Assembly: GCA_020544565.1 (NCBI GenBank)
Contig: CP078014.1
Coordinates: 2,606,016-2,670,015, forward strand
Direction of reading: 5' to 3'
Length of the DNA stretch: 64,000 bases
Source of the DNA: Bradyrhizobiaceae bacterium
Lineage (GTDB): Bacteria > Pseudomonadota > Alphaproteobacteria > Rhizobiales > Xanthobacteraceae
Shown here piece by piece: positions 52,574-62,791 of this stretch. Both the position numbers and the translations under genes were made by a program. The notes under the pieces are model-generated. The model saw only the letters and a program-made list of their open reading frames with translations. It had not been told where the DNA came from and made no database searches. Numbering within the stretch: the stretch's first letter is position 1; the number at the start of each line of letters is the position of its first letter.

Positions 52574-54340
52574 ATGGCTCTCCTTCGTCTTTATCTCCGC
52601 GTCCTCGACCTGCTCGGCAAGGAGGCACGGCTCGGCTGGCTGCTCGCCGCCGCCAACCTGGCGCTGGCGGTGGCGCAGTTCGCCGAACCGGTGCTGTTCG
52701 GCCGCATCATCGACATGCTGTCGGCGACCGCGACGCCCGCCCCCTCGCCGTGGCCGCTGCTCGGCGCCTGGGTCGCGTTCGGGCTGTTCACCATCGTCTG
52801 CGGCGCCGTCGTGGCGCTGCACGCCGACCGCCTGGCCCACCGCCAGCGCCAGGCGGTGCTGACGAGCTATTTCGAACACATCATGCAGTTGCCGCTGAAC
52901 TTCCACACCGGCACCCATTCCGGGCGGCTGATGAAGGTGATGCTGCAGGGCACGGACGCGCTGTGGCGGCTGTGGCTCTCCTTCTTCCGCGAGCATTTCG
53001 CCGCCATCGTCTCGCTGGTCGTGCTGCTGCCGCTGTCGCTCTATCTCAACTGGCGGCTGGCGATCCTGCTGTTCGTGCTGTGTGTCGTCTTCACCGTGCT
53101 GACCACGCTGGTGGTGCGCCGGACCTACGGCATGCAGATGGAGGTCGAGGAGCATTACGGCGACCTCGCCGCCCGCGCCTCCGACGCGCTCGGCAACGTG
53201 GCGCTGGTGCAGAGCTATGTGCGGGTGGAAGCCGAGGTGCAGGGCCTGCGCGGCGTCGCCGACAAGCTGCTCGCCGCGCAGCTTCCGGTGCTGTCGTGGT
53301 GGGCGCTGGTGGCGGTGATGACGCGCGCCTCCACCACCATCACCATTCTCGCGATCTTCGTCGTCGGCATCATCCTGCACGGACAGGGCCTCGCCAGCGT
53401 CGGTGAGATCGTAATGTTCGTCTCCTTTGCCACCATGCTGATTCAGAAGCTCGAACAGGTGGTCGGCTTCATCAACAGCGTGTTCATGGAAGCGCCGCGG
53501 CTGCGCGAATTCTTCGACGTGCTCGACGCCGTGCCGGCGGTGCGCGACCGTCCCGACGCCATCGACGCCGGACGGCTGACCGGCCTCGTCGAATTCAACG
53601 ACGTCTCGTTCTCCTATGACGGCAAGCGCCCCGCAGTGGAGGACGTCTCCTTCACCGCGCTGCCGGGGCAGACCTTCGCGCTGGTAGGAGAGACCGGCGC
53701 AGGCAAATCCACCGCCATCGCGCTGCTGCACCGCGCGTTCGATCCGCAGTCCGGCGTCATCAAGATCGACGGCATGGACATCCGCGGCATGACGCTGGCC
53801 TCGCTGCGGCGGAACATCGGGGTGGTGTTCCAGGAAGCGCTGCTGTTCAACCGCTCGATCGCGGACAACCTGCGCGTCGGCAAGCCCGACGCCACCGACG
53901 AGGAACTGCGCGCCGCCGCCGAGGGCGCGCAAGCGCTGGATTTCATCGAGCGCAGCGAGCACAAGTTCGACACCAATGCCGGCGAGCGCGGCCGCATGCT
54001 ATCCGGCGGCGAGCGCCAGCGTCTCTCCATCGCCCGCGCACTGTTGAAGAACCCGCCGATCCTGATCCTCGACGAGGCCACCTCGGCGCTCGACGCGGTA
54101 ACCGAGGCCAAGGTCAACGCCGCCCTCGACACCGTGATGCAGGGCCGAACCACCTTCGTGATCGCCCACCGCCTGTCCACCATCCGCAACGCCACCCGCA
54201 TCCTGGTGTTCGACCGGGGCCGCGTCATCGAGAGCGGAACATTCGACGAACTGGTGGCGAATGGCGGCTATTTCGCCCGGCTCGCCCGGGCCCAGTTCAT
54301 GGTGCAGGACAAGGCCGGCGCGGCGGCTTCGCCAGGCTGA
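52574..54340 (+). CDS. ndvA: glucan ABC exporter, NdvA/ChvA-like
   Basis: A 588-residue ABC half-exporter. The start [20 protein letters not shown] and [14 protein letters not shown] match NdvA/ChvA, exporters of cyclic beta-1,2-glucan in rhizobia and agrobacteria. Six helices are followed by the ATPase domain: Walker [10 protein letters not shown], signature [10 protein letters not shown], Walker [13 protein letters not shown]. The glucan synthase gene ndvB is not in the window, so the substrate is inferred from likeness. It follows the binding-protein gene by about 100 bases. Confidence 0.85.
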   Translation: MALLRLYLRVLDLLGKEARLGWLLAAANLALAVAQFAEPVLFGRIIDMLSATATPAPSPWPLLGAWVAFGLFTIVCGAVVALHADRLAHRQRQAVLTSYFEHIMQLPLNFHTGTHSGRLMKVMLQGTDALWRLWLSFFREHFAAIVSLVVLLPLSLYLNWRLAILLFVLCVVFTVLTTLVVRRTYGMQMEVEEHYGDLAARASDALGNVALVQSYVRVEAEVQGLRGVADKLLAAQLPVLSWWALVAVMTRASTTITILAIFVVGIILHGQGLASVGEIVMFVSFATMLIQKLEQVVGFINSVFMEAPRLREFFDVLDAVPAVRDRPDAIDAGRLTGLVEFNDVSFSYDGKRPAVEDVSFTALPGQTFALVGETGAGKSTAIALLHRAFDPQSGVIKIDGMDIRGMTLASLRRNIGVVFQEALLFNRSIADNLRVGKPDATDEELRAAAEGAQALDFIERSEHKFDTNAGERGRMLSGGERQRLSIARALLKNPPILILDEATSALDAVTEAKVNAALDTVMQGRTTFVIAHRLSTIRNATRILVFDRGRVIESGTFDELVANGGYFARLARAQFMVQDKAGAAASPG

Positions 54341-54640
54341 CGATCACGCCCTGCCGGCCGTCCCGCCGAACATGTGGGCATCGTCGAACTTTGGCCCCTT
54401 TCATGTCCGATTGAGCGTCAAGCCCCTGTTCGGGAGCCCGCGCCCGGGTATAAGGTCCAAGGCTGACGCCGTCTGATGCGGTGCGGCACATTTTGCGACC
54501 TGACCGCCCTCAGATACGCAACCAACCGCCGGGGAGGCCCCGATTTCCATCGCCCTTTCATACGCCTCCGGCAGATTTGCATTCGCCTCCGGCCTCTCCC
54601 TCTTCGTGTCCGGCGCGTGCGCCGATTGCGGACACGGTTA

Positions 54641-56164
54641 GTGGCGTTGCTCACCGCATCCGTCCGCTTGACGCGGCTGTCAGGGCTGGCACTCGCGGCC
54701 GTGCTGACGATGGCCGCCGCCGCGCTGGCGCCGCGCCCTGCCCAGGCCGAGGCGCTATTGGTGATCGAAGCCGACAGCGGCAAGGTGCTGCAGGCCGAAA
54801 ACGCCACCTATCCGTGGTATCCGGCCTCCATCACCAAGGTGATGACGGCCTATGTCACGCTCAAGGCGGTCAAGGACGGCCGCATCAGTCTCGATACCCT
54901 GTTCACGGTGTCGCCCACCGCCGCCGCGCAGGCGCCCTCGAAGATGGGCTTTCCCCCCGGCACCAAGGTCACCGTCGACAATGCGCTGAAGATGATGATG
55001 GTGAAGTCGGCCAACGACATCGCCGTGGTGCTGGCGGAGGGCGTCGGCGGTTCGGTCGACGGCTTCGCCGACATGATGAACAGCACGGCGCAGCGCCTCG
55101 GCATGACCCAGAGCCATTTCGTCAATCCCAACGGGCTGCCGGCGGAAGGTCACGTCTCCTCGGCGCGCGATCTCGCCATCCTCGCCCGCGCGATCTTCCG
55201 CGACATGCCGGAATATGAATCTTACATGCACGTGCCGGCGATCAAATTCGGCCGCCGCATCACCGCCAATTTCAACAAGCTGATCGGCCGCTATCCCGGC
55301 GCCGACGGCATGAAGACCGGCTTTATCTGCGCATCCGGCTTCAACCTTGTGGCCTCGGCGACGCGCAACAACCGGCGGCTGATCGCGGTGGTGCTCGGCG
55401 CGCAGTCGTCGGCGCAGCGCGCGCAGAAGGCGGCGCAGCTCCTGGAGCGCAATTTCGGCGGCAACCGGCTGTCGTGGCTCAAGCCCTCGCTCGGCACCGT
55501 GGAATCGCTGACGCCGATCAATGCCGCGCCGCCGAACCTCAAGGAGGAGATGTGCGGGCCGAAGCGCAAGCGGCCCGCCGCCGAGGATGAGGACGACGAC
55601 GTCGAGGTCAACGCCATGGCCACCGACACGCCGGTCTCGATGTATAGCGGCGTGCAACTGCCCGGCGTGAAGGTGTCCGATCTGCTGGCGGCCCCGCCGA
55701 CGCCGGCGGCGCCGGTAATCGTCTATACCGGCCCGGCCCGCACCGGCGCCGCCATTCTGGAAGCCGACGCCGCCGAGAGTGCGGCGCAGGCGGCCCATGC
55801 CGCCAAGCGCAAGAAGACCGGCAAGGCCAAGACCAAGGCCGTGGCGGCGGACGAGACGAAGTCCAAGACCGCAGCCAAGACCGCAGCCAAGGGGGCAACC
55901 AAGGACGCGGCGAAGCCCGCAACCGCAGCCAAACCCGTCGCGGCAAAACCGGCGGCGGCAGCGAGTGCCAAGCCTGCGGCCGTCGCAGCCAAGCCTGCCG
56001 TTGCCAAGCCTGCCGTTACCAAGCCTGCCGTTGCCAAGCCCGCAGCCGTCCCGGCGAAACCCGCGGCGGTCGCCAAACCGGCTGCGGCGAAATCGGCCGC
56101 AGCCAGGCCGGTCGCGGCCGGCAAGGATGCCGCCAAGAGCGGCAAAGCCGCTGCCGCGCAGTGA
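54641..56164 (+). CDS. D-alanyl-D-alanine carboxypeptidase with a Lys/Ala/Pro-rich tail
   Basis: A serine D,D-carboxypeptidase of the DacA/DacF group. After a signal peptide (ending PRPAQA), the three penicillin-binding motifs are present: SITK (SxxK), SAN and KTG in GMKTGFICASG. It trims pentapeptides in the periplasm. The last about 130 residues are a low-complexity Lys/Ala/Pro tail made of short repeats (AKPAVAKPAVTKPAV). GTG 54641 is preferred; the frame is open to an ATG at 54476, which would add an Arg-rich lead before the signal peptide. Confidence 0.87.
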   Translation: MALLTASVRLTRLSGLALAAVLTMAAAALAPRPAQAEALLVIEADSGKVLQAENATYPWYPASITKVMTAYVTLKAVKDGRISLDTLFTVSPTAAAQAPSKMGFPPGTKVTVDNALKMMMVKSANDIAVVLAEGVGGSVDGFADMMNSTAQRLGMTQSHFVNPNGLPAEGHVSSARDLAILARAIFRDMPEYESYMHVPAIKFGRRITANFNKLIGRYPGADGMKTGFICASGFNLVASATRNNRRLIAVVLGAQSSAQRAQKAAQLLERNFGGNRLSWLKPSLGTVESLTPINAAPPNLKEEMCGPKRKRPAAEDEDDDVEVNAMATDTPVSMYSGVQLPGVKVSDLLAAPPTPAAPVIVYTGPARTGAAILEADAAESAAQAAHAAKRKKTGKAKTKAVAADETKSKTAAKTAAKGATKDAAKPATAAKPVAAKPAAAASAKPAAVAAKPAVAKPAVTKPAVAKPAAVPAKPAAVAKPAAAKSAAARPVAAGKDAAKSGKAAAAQ

Positions 56165-56292
56165 CCCCGGCCGCCCTGCGTCGTTAACCCGCACAGGCTT
56201 GCTATAGTCCGGCGCTTCGCTCAATAGTTCGGAAAGACAGGTCACCCTGCCACAAGACAGGGGCCGCACCGACATTGGCAGAGGGACATCCC

Positions 56293-57987
56293 ATGGAACG
56301 CATCTGGCTCAAGCAATATCCGGCGGGCGTGCCGGCCGACATCGACGTCAGCCTTTATCCGTCTCTGGTGGAATTGCTGGAGGAAAGCTTCAAGACGTTC
56401 GCCGACCGCAAGGCGTTCATCTGCATGGACAAGGCGATCACCTACCGCGAACTGGATGAGATGTCGGTCGCGCTCGGCGCCTATCTGCAGAACAAGGGCC
56501 TGCACAAGGGCGCGCGCGTCGCCATCATGATGCCGAACGTGCTGCAGAACCCGATCGCCACCACCGCGATCCTGCGCGCCGGCTTCACCGTGGTGAACGT
56601 CAACCCGCTCTATACCCCGCGCGAGCTGGAGCATCAGTTGCGCGATTCCGGCGCGGAAGCGATCATCATCCTGGAGAACTTCGCCTCCACTCTGGAAAAG
56701 GTGCTGCCGAAAACCAGCATCAAGCACGTCATCATGGGATCGATGGGCGACCTGCTCGGTTTCAAGGGCGTGATCGTCAATTTCGTGGTGCGCCGGATCA
56801 AGAAGATGGTGCCGGCCTTCTCCATTCCAAGCGCGGTGCCGTTCAACGACGCGCTGGCGCAGGGGCGCCGGCTGACGCTGCTGAAGCCGGTGTTGACCGG
56901 CGACGACGTCGCCTTCCTGCAATACACCGGCGGCACCACCGGCGTATCCAAGGGCGCGACACTGCTCCACCGCAACATTCTCGCCAACGTGCTGCAGAAC
57001 GACGCCTGGCTGCAACCGGCGCTGAAGAAGCCGCCGCATGTGGACCAATTGTTCATCGTCTGCGCGCTGCCGCTCTATCACATCTTCGCATTGACCGCGT
57101 GCTTCCTGCTCGCGGTGCGCGCCGGCGGCGTCAACCTGCTGATCCCGAACCCGCGCGACATGGCCGGCTTCGTCAAGGAACTGGCGAAGTATCAGGTCAA
57201 CAGCTTCCCGGCGGTGAACACGCTCTATAACGGCCTGCTGCACACGCCGGGCTTCGACAAGCTCGACTTCTCCAAGCTCAAGACCTGCTTCGGCGGCGGC
57301 ATGGCGGTGCAGAAGCCGGTGGCCGACAAATGGCTCGAGGTCACGCACTGCGCGCTGTCGGAAGGCTATGGCCTGTCCGAAACCTCGCCGACGCTGACTT
57401 GCAACCCGGCGGACACCGACCGCTTCTCCGGCTCGATCGGCGTGCCGGTGCCCTCGACCTGGATCTCGATCCGCGACGACGACAACAACGAGGTGCCGCT
57501 CGGCCAGCCCGGCGAGATCTGCGCCAAGGGTCCGCAGGTGATGGCGGGCTACTGGAACCGGCCGGAGGAAACCGCGAAGGTGATGACGCCGGACGGCTAT
57601 TTCCGCACCGGCGACATCGGCGTCATGGCGGAGGACGGCTTCATCAAGATCGTGGACCGCAAGAAGGACATGATCCTGGTGTCCGGCTTCAACGTCTATC
57701 CGAACGAGGTGGAGGAAGTGCTGGCGAGCCATCCGGGCGTGCTCGAATGCGCGGTGGTCGGCGTGCCCGACGCCAAATCCACCGAGGCGGTGAAAGCCTT
57801 CATCGTCAAGCGCGATCCGAACCTCACCGCGCAGGACGTCATCAAGTTCGCCCACGAGCAGCTCACCGGCTACAAGGTGCCCAAATATGTCGAGTTCCGC
57901 ACCGAACTGCCGAAGACCAATGTCGGCAAGATCCTGCGCCGCGAATTGCGCGACGAACAACCTAAGGCGGCCGCCGCGGCGAGCTGA
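56293..57987 (+). CDS. fadD: long-chain fatty acid-CoA ligase
   Basis: A 564-residue acyl-CoA synthetase of the FadD type. The P-loop LQYTGGTTGVSKGATLLHRN (about 217-236), the A5 motif EGYGLSETSPT, the A7/A8 motif FRTGDIGVMAEDGFIKIVDR and the FadD-specific RKKDMILVSGFNVYPNEVEE are complete. It activates fatty acids for beta-oxidation at the inner membrane. AGAGGGA lies 6 bases before ATG 56293; an upstream TTG in frame is less likely. Confidence 0.95.
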   Translation: MERIWLKQYPAGVPADIDVSLYPSLVELLEESFKTFADRKAFICMDKAITYRELDEMSVALGAYLQNKGLHKGARVAIMMPNVLQNPIATTAILRAGFTVVNVNPLYTPRELEHQLRDSGAEAIIILENFASTLEKVLPKTSIKHVIMGSMGDLLGFKGVIVNFVVRRIKKMVPAFSIPSAVPFNDALAQGRRLTLLKPVLTGDDVAFLQYTGGTTGVSKGATLLHRNILANVLQNDAWLQPALKKPPHVDQLFIVCALPLYHIFALTACFLLAVRAGGVNLLIPNPRDMAGFVKELAKYQVNSFPAVNTLYNGLLHTPGFDKLDFSKLKTCFGGGMAVQKPVADKWLEVTHCALSEGYGLSETSPTLTCNPADTDRFSGSIGVPVPSTWISIRDDDNNEVPLGQPGEICAKGPQVMAGYWNRPEETAKVMTPDGYFRTGDIGVMAEDGFIKIVDRKKDMILVSGFNVYPNEVEEVLASHPGVLECAVVGVPDAKSTEAVKAFIVKRDPNLTAQDVIKFAHEQLTGYKVPKYVEFRTELPKTNVGKILRRELRDEQPKAAAAAS

Positions 57988-58065
57988 GGGCGATGCACGG
58001 ATCGTCCAACAGAGTCGTCCCCGCTCAGGTGGGGACGAGGGATCGTGATCGAACGTAAACATCCC

Positions 58066-58617
58066 ATGTCCAGTCCGATCGCTTCCCCCGCCGACATCCT
58101 CGCGTTCTGGCGCACCGCCGGAGAGGCGCGCTGGTTCGGCAAGGACGCCGCGTTCGACGACGCCATCCGCCGCCGCTTCCTCGCCACATGGGAGGCCGCG
58201 CGCGACGGCAAGCTCGACAGCTGGCAGGACAGCGACGACGGCGCGCTGGCGCTGGTGATCGTGCTCGACCAGTTTCCGCGCAACATGTTTCGCGGCGACG
58301 CCCGCGCCTTCGCCACCGACCCGACGGCGCGCACTGTCGCGATGCGCGCCATCGACGCCGGCCGCGATGTCCGCGTCGATTCCGATCTCAGGGCATTCTT
58401 CTACCTGCCGCTGATGCACTCGGAAGTCCTGGACGATCAGCTCGCCTGCGTGGCGCTGTATCGCCGGCTCGGCTATGCGGAAAACCTGAAATTTGCGGAA
58501 ATCCACGCCGACATCATCCGTCGGTTCGGCCGCTTCCCCCACCGCAACGCCGTGCTGGGACGGGCGACCACCGCCGACGAGCAGGCCTTCCTCGACAGTG
58601 GCGGCTTCGCCGGATGA
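58066..58617 (+). CDS. DUF924 family protein
   Basis: A 183-residue helical protein of the DUF924 family: ADILAFWRTAGEARWFGKDA at the start, VIVLDQFPRNMFRGDARAFA and RFPHRNAVLGRATTADEQAF near the end are the characteristic blocks. Members have a TPR-like helical fold; the role is unknown. ATG 58066 follows a short family C palindrome (58013-58040), so the GTG at 58045 is less likely. Confidence 0.88.
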   Translation: MSSPIASPADILAFWRTAGEARWFGKDAAFDDAIRRRFLATWEAARDGKLDSWQDSDDGALALVIVLDQFPRNMFRGDARAFATDPTARTVAMRAIDAGRDVRVDSDLRAFFYLPLMHSEVLDDQLACVALYRRLGYAENLKFAEIHADIIRRFGRFPHRNAVLGRATTADEQAFLDSGGFAG

Positions 58618-58693
58618 GGCGACCAACCGATTGTTAACGAATGGTTGCTAAAGCCGGCATTCCCAACAGCGACCGCGCAGGAACCCGTTCGCC

Positions 58694-60070
58694 GTGGCAA
58701 TCACCGACTCCCGATCACCGGCCACGCCCGCCGTCGCCGCGCTGCTGGCGCGGATCAGGCCGATCTTCAGCGGATCGAATGAGGCCGCCAAGACCCACCG
58801 CGCCGCCATCGCGGTGTTCGGCATCCGCGTGGTCGGGGCGGCGCTGGCCTATGCCTCGCAGATCCTGCTGGCGCGCTGGATGGGAACCTCGGACTACGGC
58901 GTCTATGTCTATGTCTGGACCTGGGTGCTGATGCTCGGCTGCGTGTTCGATTTCGGGCTGTCGCCGACCTCGCAGAAGCTCATTCCGATGTACCGCGCCC
59001 ATGGCGATCTCGACCGGCTGCGCGGCTATCAATCCGGGGCGCGATGGATGGCCGTCGCCGCCAGCATGGTGCTCTGCCTCGTGCTCGCGGGCGTGGTGAA
59101 ACTGATGTCGCCGCGGCTCGATCCGGCGATGATCGCGCCGTTGTATCTCGGCCTCCTCACGTTGCCAGCCTTCGTCGCCGCCAACATCCAGGACGGCATG
59201 GCCCGCGCCTACGACTGGATGAAACTGGCGCTGCTACCGGCCTTCATCGTCCGTCAGGGGCTCGTGATCGGCTTCACCCTCGGCGCGGTAGCGATGGGCT
59301 TCGGCTTCGACGCCACCGGCGCGATGGCGATCAGCGCCGCGGCGGTGTGGCTCGCGATGATCGCGCAGGGATTGCCGCTCGGCCGCCGTCTCGCCGCCAG
59401 CGTCGAGAGCGGCCGCAAGGTCTACGACGTCAAGGCCTGGCTCGGCGTCTCGCTGCCGATGGTGCTGGTGGAGGGCTTCTACCTGCTGTTGTCCTACACT
59501 GACATCCTGCTGCTGCAGCGCTTCCGCCCGTCCGACGAGGTCGGCGTCTATTTCGCGGCGGTGAAGACGCTGATCCTGGTGTCCTTCATCCATTACGCCA
59601 TCGCGGCGTCCTCGGCCCACCGCTTCAGCGAACTGCATGCGGCGGGCGACCGCGACCGGCTGTCGGCCTATCTCTCCCACGCCATCAAGCTGACGTTCTG
59701 GCCGTCGCTGGTTGCCACCATTGCGCTGCTCGCCGTCGGTCGGCCGATGCTGGCGCTGTTCGGCCCGCAATTCGTCGATGGCTACGGGCTGATGTTCGTG
59801 CTCGCCATCGGCCTCGTGGTGCGCGCGGCGCTCGGGCCCATCGAGCGCTTCCTCAACATGGCGGGACAACAGAAGCTCTGCGCGCTGGCCTATGCGCTGG
59901 CGTTCGCAGTCAATGTCGCGCTGTGCCTGGTGCTGATCCCGCGCTTCGGCAGCTATGGCGCCGCCGCCTCGGCCTCGCTGGCCCTGGTGTTCCTCACAGC
60001 GCTGCTGTTCGCGATCACCAGGAGCCGCTTCGGTTTCCGCATTTCACCGTTCGGCCGCCACCGCGGCTAG
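58694..60070 (+). CDS. polysaccharide flippase (oligosaccharide/MATE-like) family protein
   Basis: A 458-residue protein with about 12-14 membrane helices, starting near FGIRVVGAALAYASQILLAR and WMGTSDYGVYVYVWTWVLML, which is the typical start of Wzx-type O-unit flippases and polysaccharide exporters. Further marks are SYTDILLLQRF and the C-terminal NMAGQQKLCALAYALAFAVN. It moves lipid-linked sugars across the membrane. No glycosyltransferases are nearby. The start is GTG 58694. Confidence 0.85.
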   Translation: MAITDSRSPATPAVAALLARIRPIFSGSNEAAKTHRAAIAVFGIRVVGAALAYASQILLARWMGTSDYGVYVYVWTWVLMLGCVFDFGLSPTSQKLIPMYRAHGDLDRLRGYQSGARWMAVAASMVLCLVLAGVVKLMSPRLDPAMIAPLYLGLLTLPAFVAANIQDGMARAYDWMKLALLPAFIVRQGLVIGFTLGAVAMGFGFDATGAMAISAAAVWLAMIAQGLPLGRRLAASVESGRKVYDVKAWLGVSLPMVLVEGFYLLLSYTDILLLQRFRPSDEVGVYFAAVKTLILVSFIHYAIAASSAHRFSELHAAGDRDRLSAYLSHAIKLTFWPSLVATIALLAVGRPMLALFGPQFVDGYGLMFVLAIGLVVRAALGPIERFLNMAGQQKLCALAYALAFAVNVALCLVLIPRFGSYGAAASASLALVFLTALLFAITRSRFGFRISPFGRHRG

Positions 60071-60117
60071 AGCATTTTCGAGCGAAGTGAAAACCGGTTC
60101 GCTTGAAGAAAATGCGA
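60070..60117 (+). repeat. short conserved intergenic element (family F)
   Basis: The sequence from AGAGCATTTTCGAGCGAAGT through ACCGGTTCGCTTGAAGAAAATGCG is a short imperfect palindrome (GCATTTTCGAGCGAA / TTCGCTTGAAGAAAATGC). I know this text as a frequent intergenic element in Rhizobiales. It overlaps the flippase stop. Confidence 0.6.
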
Positions 60118-60135
60118 CCAAACAAAAACTGAGAA

Positions 60136-60164
60136 CCCCCGCTTTGATTCCGTCAAAGCGGGGG
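60136..60164. terminator. strong hairpin between convergent genes
   Basis: A perfect 12-bp stem, CCCCCGCTTTGA with TCAAAGCGGGGG, around a 5-base loop, located between the convergent flippase and 3-hydroxybutyrate dehydrogenase genes. There is no T run, so its role in ending transcription in either direction is inferred. Confidence 0.55.
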
Positions 60165-60178
60165 AGGCTCTAGCAGGC

Positions 60179-60967
60179 TCACGCCGCGGTCCAGCCGCCG
60201 TCGATGGAGAGGTTGGCGCCGGTGATCTGCGCGGCATCGTCGCCGCACAGGAACAGCGCCAGCGCCGCCACCTGTTCCGGCGTGACGAATTCCTTGGTCG
60301 GCTGCGCCTGCAGCATGACGTCGTTGATGACCTGTTCCTTGGTCATGTTGCGCGCCTTCATGGTGTCGGGAATCTGCCGCTCCACCAGCGGCGTCCAGAC
60401 ATAGCCCGGCGAGATGGCGTTGCAGGTGATCTTGAAGGTGGCAAGCTCCAGCGCCACGGTCTTGGTTAGACCGGCGATGCCATGCTTGGCCGCGACATAG
60501 GCCGACTTGAACGGCGACGCCACCAGCGAATGCGCCGAGGCGGTGTTGATGATGCGGCCCCAGCCGCGCTTCTTCATGCCGGGCACCACGGCGCGGATGC
60601 CATGGAACGCCGACGACAGGTTGATGGCGATGATGGCGTCCCACTTGTCGATGGGAAATTCCTCCACCGGCGAGACGAACTGGATGCCGGCGTTGTTGAC
60701 GAGAATGTCGACCGATCCGAACGTCTTTTCGCCGAGCGCGATCATGCCGGCGATCTCCGCGGGCTTGGTCATGTCGGCGGGCGAATGGATCGCCTTCACC
60801 TTGTAGTCGGCCTCGATGGCCGCGCGTTCCTTCTCGATGTCGGCCGGCGCGCCGAACCCGTTGATGACGACGTTGGCTCCGGCGCTGGCGAAGGCCCGCG
60901 CATAAGCGAGGCCGATGCCGCTGGTCGAACCTGTCACCACCGCCGTCTTGCCTGAAAGAGTACCCAT
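60179..60967 (-). CDS. 3-hydroxybutyrate dehydrogenase (SDR family)
   Basis: A 262-residue SDR that matches 3-hydroxybutyrate dehydrogenases closely: VTGSTSGIGLAYARAFASAG, ILVNNAGIQFVSPVEEFP, SAYVAAKHGIAGLTKTVALE (YxxxK) and TCNAISPGYVWTPLVERQIP. It interconverts 3-hydroxybutyrate and acetoacetate with NAD in PHB turnover. A patatin-like gene lies just upstream in the same direction, 19 bases away, as often seen with this gene, which points to a joint role in lipid or PHB handling. ATG 60967 is used; another ATG directly precedes it. Confidence 0.9.
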   Translation of the reverse strand: MGTLSGKTAVVTGSTSGIGLAYARAFASAGANVVINGFGAPADIEKERAAIEADYKVKAIHSPADMTKPAEIAGMIALGEKTFGSVDILVNNAGIQFVSPVEEFPIDKWDAIIAINLSSAFHGIRAVVPGMKKRGWGRIINTASAHSLVASPFKSAYVAAKHGIAGLTKTVALELATFKITCNAISPGYVWTPLVERQIPDTMKARNMTKEQVINDVMLQAQPTKEFVTPEQVAALALFLCGDDAAQITGANLSIDGGWTAA

Positions 60968-60986
60968 CATTCGCTCCTGTTTAATG

Positions 60987-62162
60987 TCATCTGATCTGTT
61001 CCGCTCCCGCCTGGCTGAGATCGTAGGTCACCAGGGTCTGGTCCGACTGCGGACGGTCCAGCCATTCCGGATGGCGCATCGACTGGTGCACGTCGCGTTC
61101 GCCGGCGGCCCAGTGCTCGACCATTCCCAGGCGGGAGAAATCGTAATCCTTCGACGAGGTCTCGTGCGTCTTGCTGCGGTAGATCAGATGCACGATGCTG
61201 ACCGTGTTTTCCCGCGCCGCCTTTCTCAATACCGCCACCAAGGGGTCATCCTTGAGGCCGTCCGGCAGCCTGGCGATCAGATCGCGCATCGCTTTGCGGG
61301 TCTCGTGGATCTTGCGGGCCTTGTCGGTGTTGAGGCGGGTGCGGCTGGAATAGCGGATATCCTTCTCGCGATCGGCCGCCTCCACCATCGTCTGCGGCAG
61401 CGGCCCGCGCGCGCTGAACAGATCGACCTGAAAGATCAGAAGATCTTTCTCAGTCTCGGTCTCGAGCACGTAGTCCAGCGGCGTGTTGGAGGCAACGCCA
61501 CCGTCCCAGTAGTGCTCTCCCTCGATCTCGATCGAGGGAAATCCCGGCGGCAGCGCGCCCGAGGCCATGATGTGCTCGGGCCCGATCTTCTTTTTCTGCC
61601 GCCTGAACTCGGCGTTGTCGAAATACCTGAAATTGCCGCTGGTGACGCTGACCGCGCCGACGCTGAGGCGGGTCTTCACATCGTTGATGCGGTCGAAATC
61701 CACCAACCGCTCCAGCGTCGCGCGCAGCGGCGAGGTGTCGTAGTAACTCTCGGCCTGCGGGCTGCCCGCAGGCCACATCGTCGCCGGAGGAAAACGCGGC
61801 CTGAAGAAACCGGGCACGCCGAAAGTGGCGATCAACGCCGCGCTGGTCTCGTTGAAGGCCGTGCGCGCCTGATCGGTCCTGACCAGCGGCGCCCACGGCA
61901 TCGGCGAGGCCGACGACACCATCTCCCAGAATTCCTTCAGCCGCGCACCCCGTTTTTCGGGAGCGTTGCCGGCGATGATCGCAGCGTTGATCGCGCCGAT
62001 GGAAATGCCCGCCACCCAGGCCGGCTCGAAATCGTGATGGCACAGCGCCTGATAGGCGCCGGCCTGATACGAGCCCAGCGCGCCGCCGCCCTGCAGCACC
62101 AGCACGCGCTGCGCCTGTTTGGGCGTCCGGCTATAGGAGGAACGGGGGGACAGCGAATCCAT
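60987..62162 (-). CDS. patatin-like phospholipase family protein (DUF3734)
   Basis: A 391-residue patatin-fold lipase. The oxyanion motif VLQGGGALGSYQAG (about 22-35), the nucleophile GISIGAINAAII (GxSxG, about 54-65) and the catalytic Asp in WDGGVASNTPL (about 217) are all present. The C-terminal half with KDYDFSRLGMVEHWAAGERD is DUF3734. It may act as a lipid hydrolase or PHB-linked protein beside the 3-hydroxybutyrate dehydrogenase gene. ATG 62162 is chosen; a GTG two codons earlier is possible. Confidence 0.9.
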   Translation of the reverse strand: MDSLSPRSSYSRTPKQAQRVLVLQGGGALGSYQAGAYQALCHHDFEPAWVAGISIGAINAAIIAGNAPEKRGARLKEFWEMVSSASPMPWAPLVRTDQARTAFNETSAALIATFGVPGFFRPRFPPATMWPAGSPQAESYYDTSPLRATLERLVDFDRINDVKTRLSVGAVSVTSGNFRYFDNAEFRRQKKKIGPEHIMASGALPPGFPSIEIEGEHYWDGGVASNTPLDYVLETETEKDLLIFQVDLFSARGPLPQTMVEAADREKDIRYSSRTRLNTDKARKIHETRKAMRDLIARLPDGLKDDPLVAVLRKAARENTVSIVHLIYRSKTHETSSKDYDFSRLGMVEHWAAGERDVHQSMRHPEWLDRPQSDQTLVTYDLSQAGAEQIR

Positions 62163-62278
62163 TATCACTCACAGACGCGGCATTGCAGCATACCGATGCG
62201 GCGGTACCGTGGCGTCAGTTGGCGTCCGCGTCAATCCGAGCGGAATCAGGGGCAGAGTCACGCAGGATTGACCGCCCG

Positions 62279-62791
62279 CTAGCCGGGAGCGGCGAGAATC
62301 AGCGTCCAGAACACCTTGTATTTGGTGTTGGGAACATAGGTCGCGGCGATGCCCATCCGGGTCACGCCGGTCGCCAGCATGTTGGCCCGGTGCGGCGGCG
62401 AATCGCGCCAGCCGGAAAAGGCTTCGGCCAGCGTGTGATATCCGGCCGAGACGTTCTCCACCGCCTTCGCCGCGTCGAAGCCCGAGGCCCTGATGCGCTT
62501 GTCGAGGGTGCCGGCGACGTTGTGGTCGAGCTTGTTGCGGCTGGCCATGGCCTGCGACTGCGCTTCCGCCGCCTTCATCAGTACGGGATCGACGGTGACC
62601 GCACCGAGACCGTTGTTCTGGCGGTAGCCGGAGATCATTGACGCCGCCACCGCCGGATCGAGCCGCGCGCCGGGCGCAGCCATGCTGACATAGAACGCCG
62701 GCTGCTCGGTGGACGGCGCGCGTTCCGCACCGCATCCGCCCAGCATCGCCAGCGCCATCAGCGCCGCCACGGCCCCCGCTACCCGTCTCAT
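62279..62791 (-). CDS. CAP-domain (SCP/YkwD-like) lipoprotein
   Basis: A 170-residue lipoprotein precursor. The signal ends in the lipobox LGGC (Cys about residue 21). The CAP fold is seen in MISGYRQNNGLGAVTVDPVL, SRNKLDHNVAGTLDKRI (first active-region His), ENVSAGYHTLAEAFSGWRDS and PPHRANML (second His). CAP proteins in bacteria are secreted and of diverse roles. ATG 62791 follows AAGGAT; the frame is open upstream but would not begin with a signal peptide. Confidence 0.9.
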   Translation of the reverse strand: MRRVAGAVAALMALAMLGGCGAERAPSTEQPAFYVSMAAPGARLDPAVAASMISGYRQNNGLGAVTVDPVLMKAAEAQSQAMASRNKLDHNVAGTLDKRIRASGFDAAKAVENVSAGYHTLAEAFSGWRDSPPHRANMLATGVTRMGIAATYVPNTKYKVFWTLILAAPG

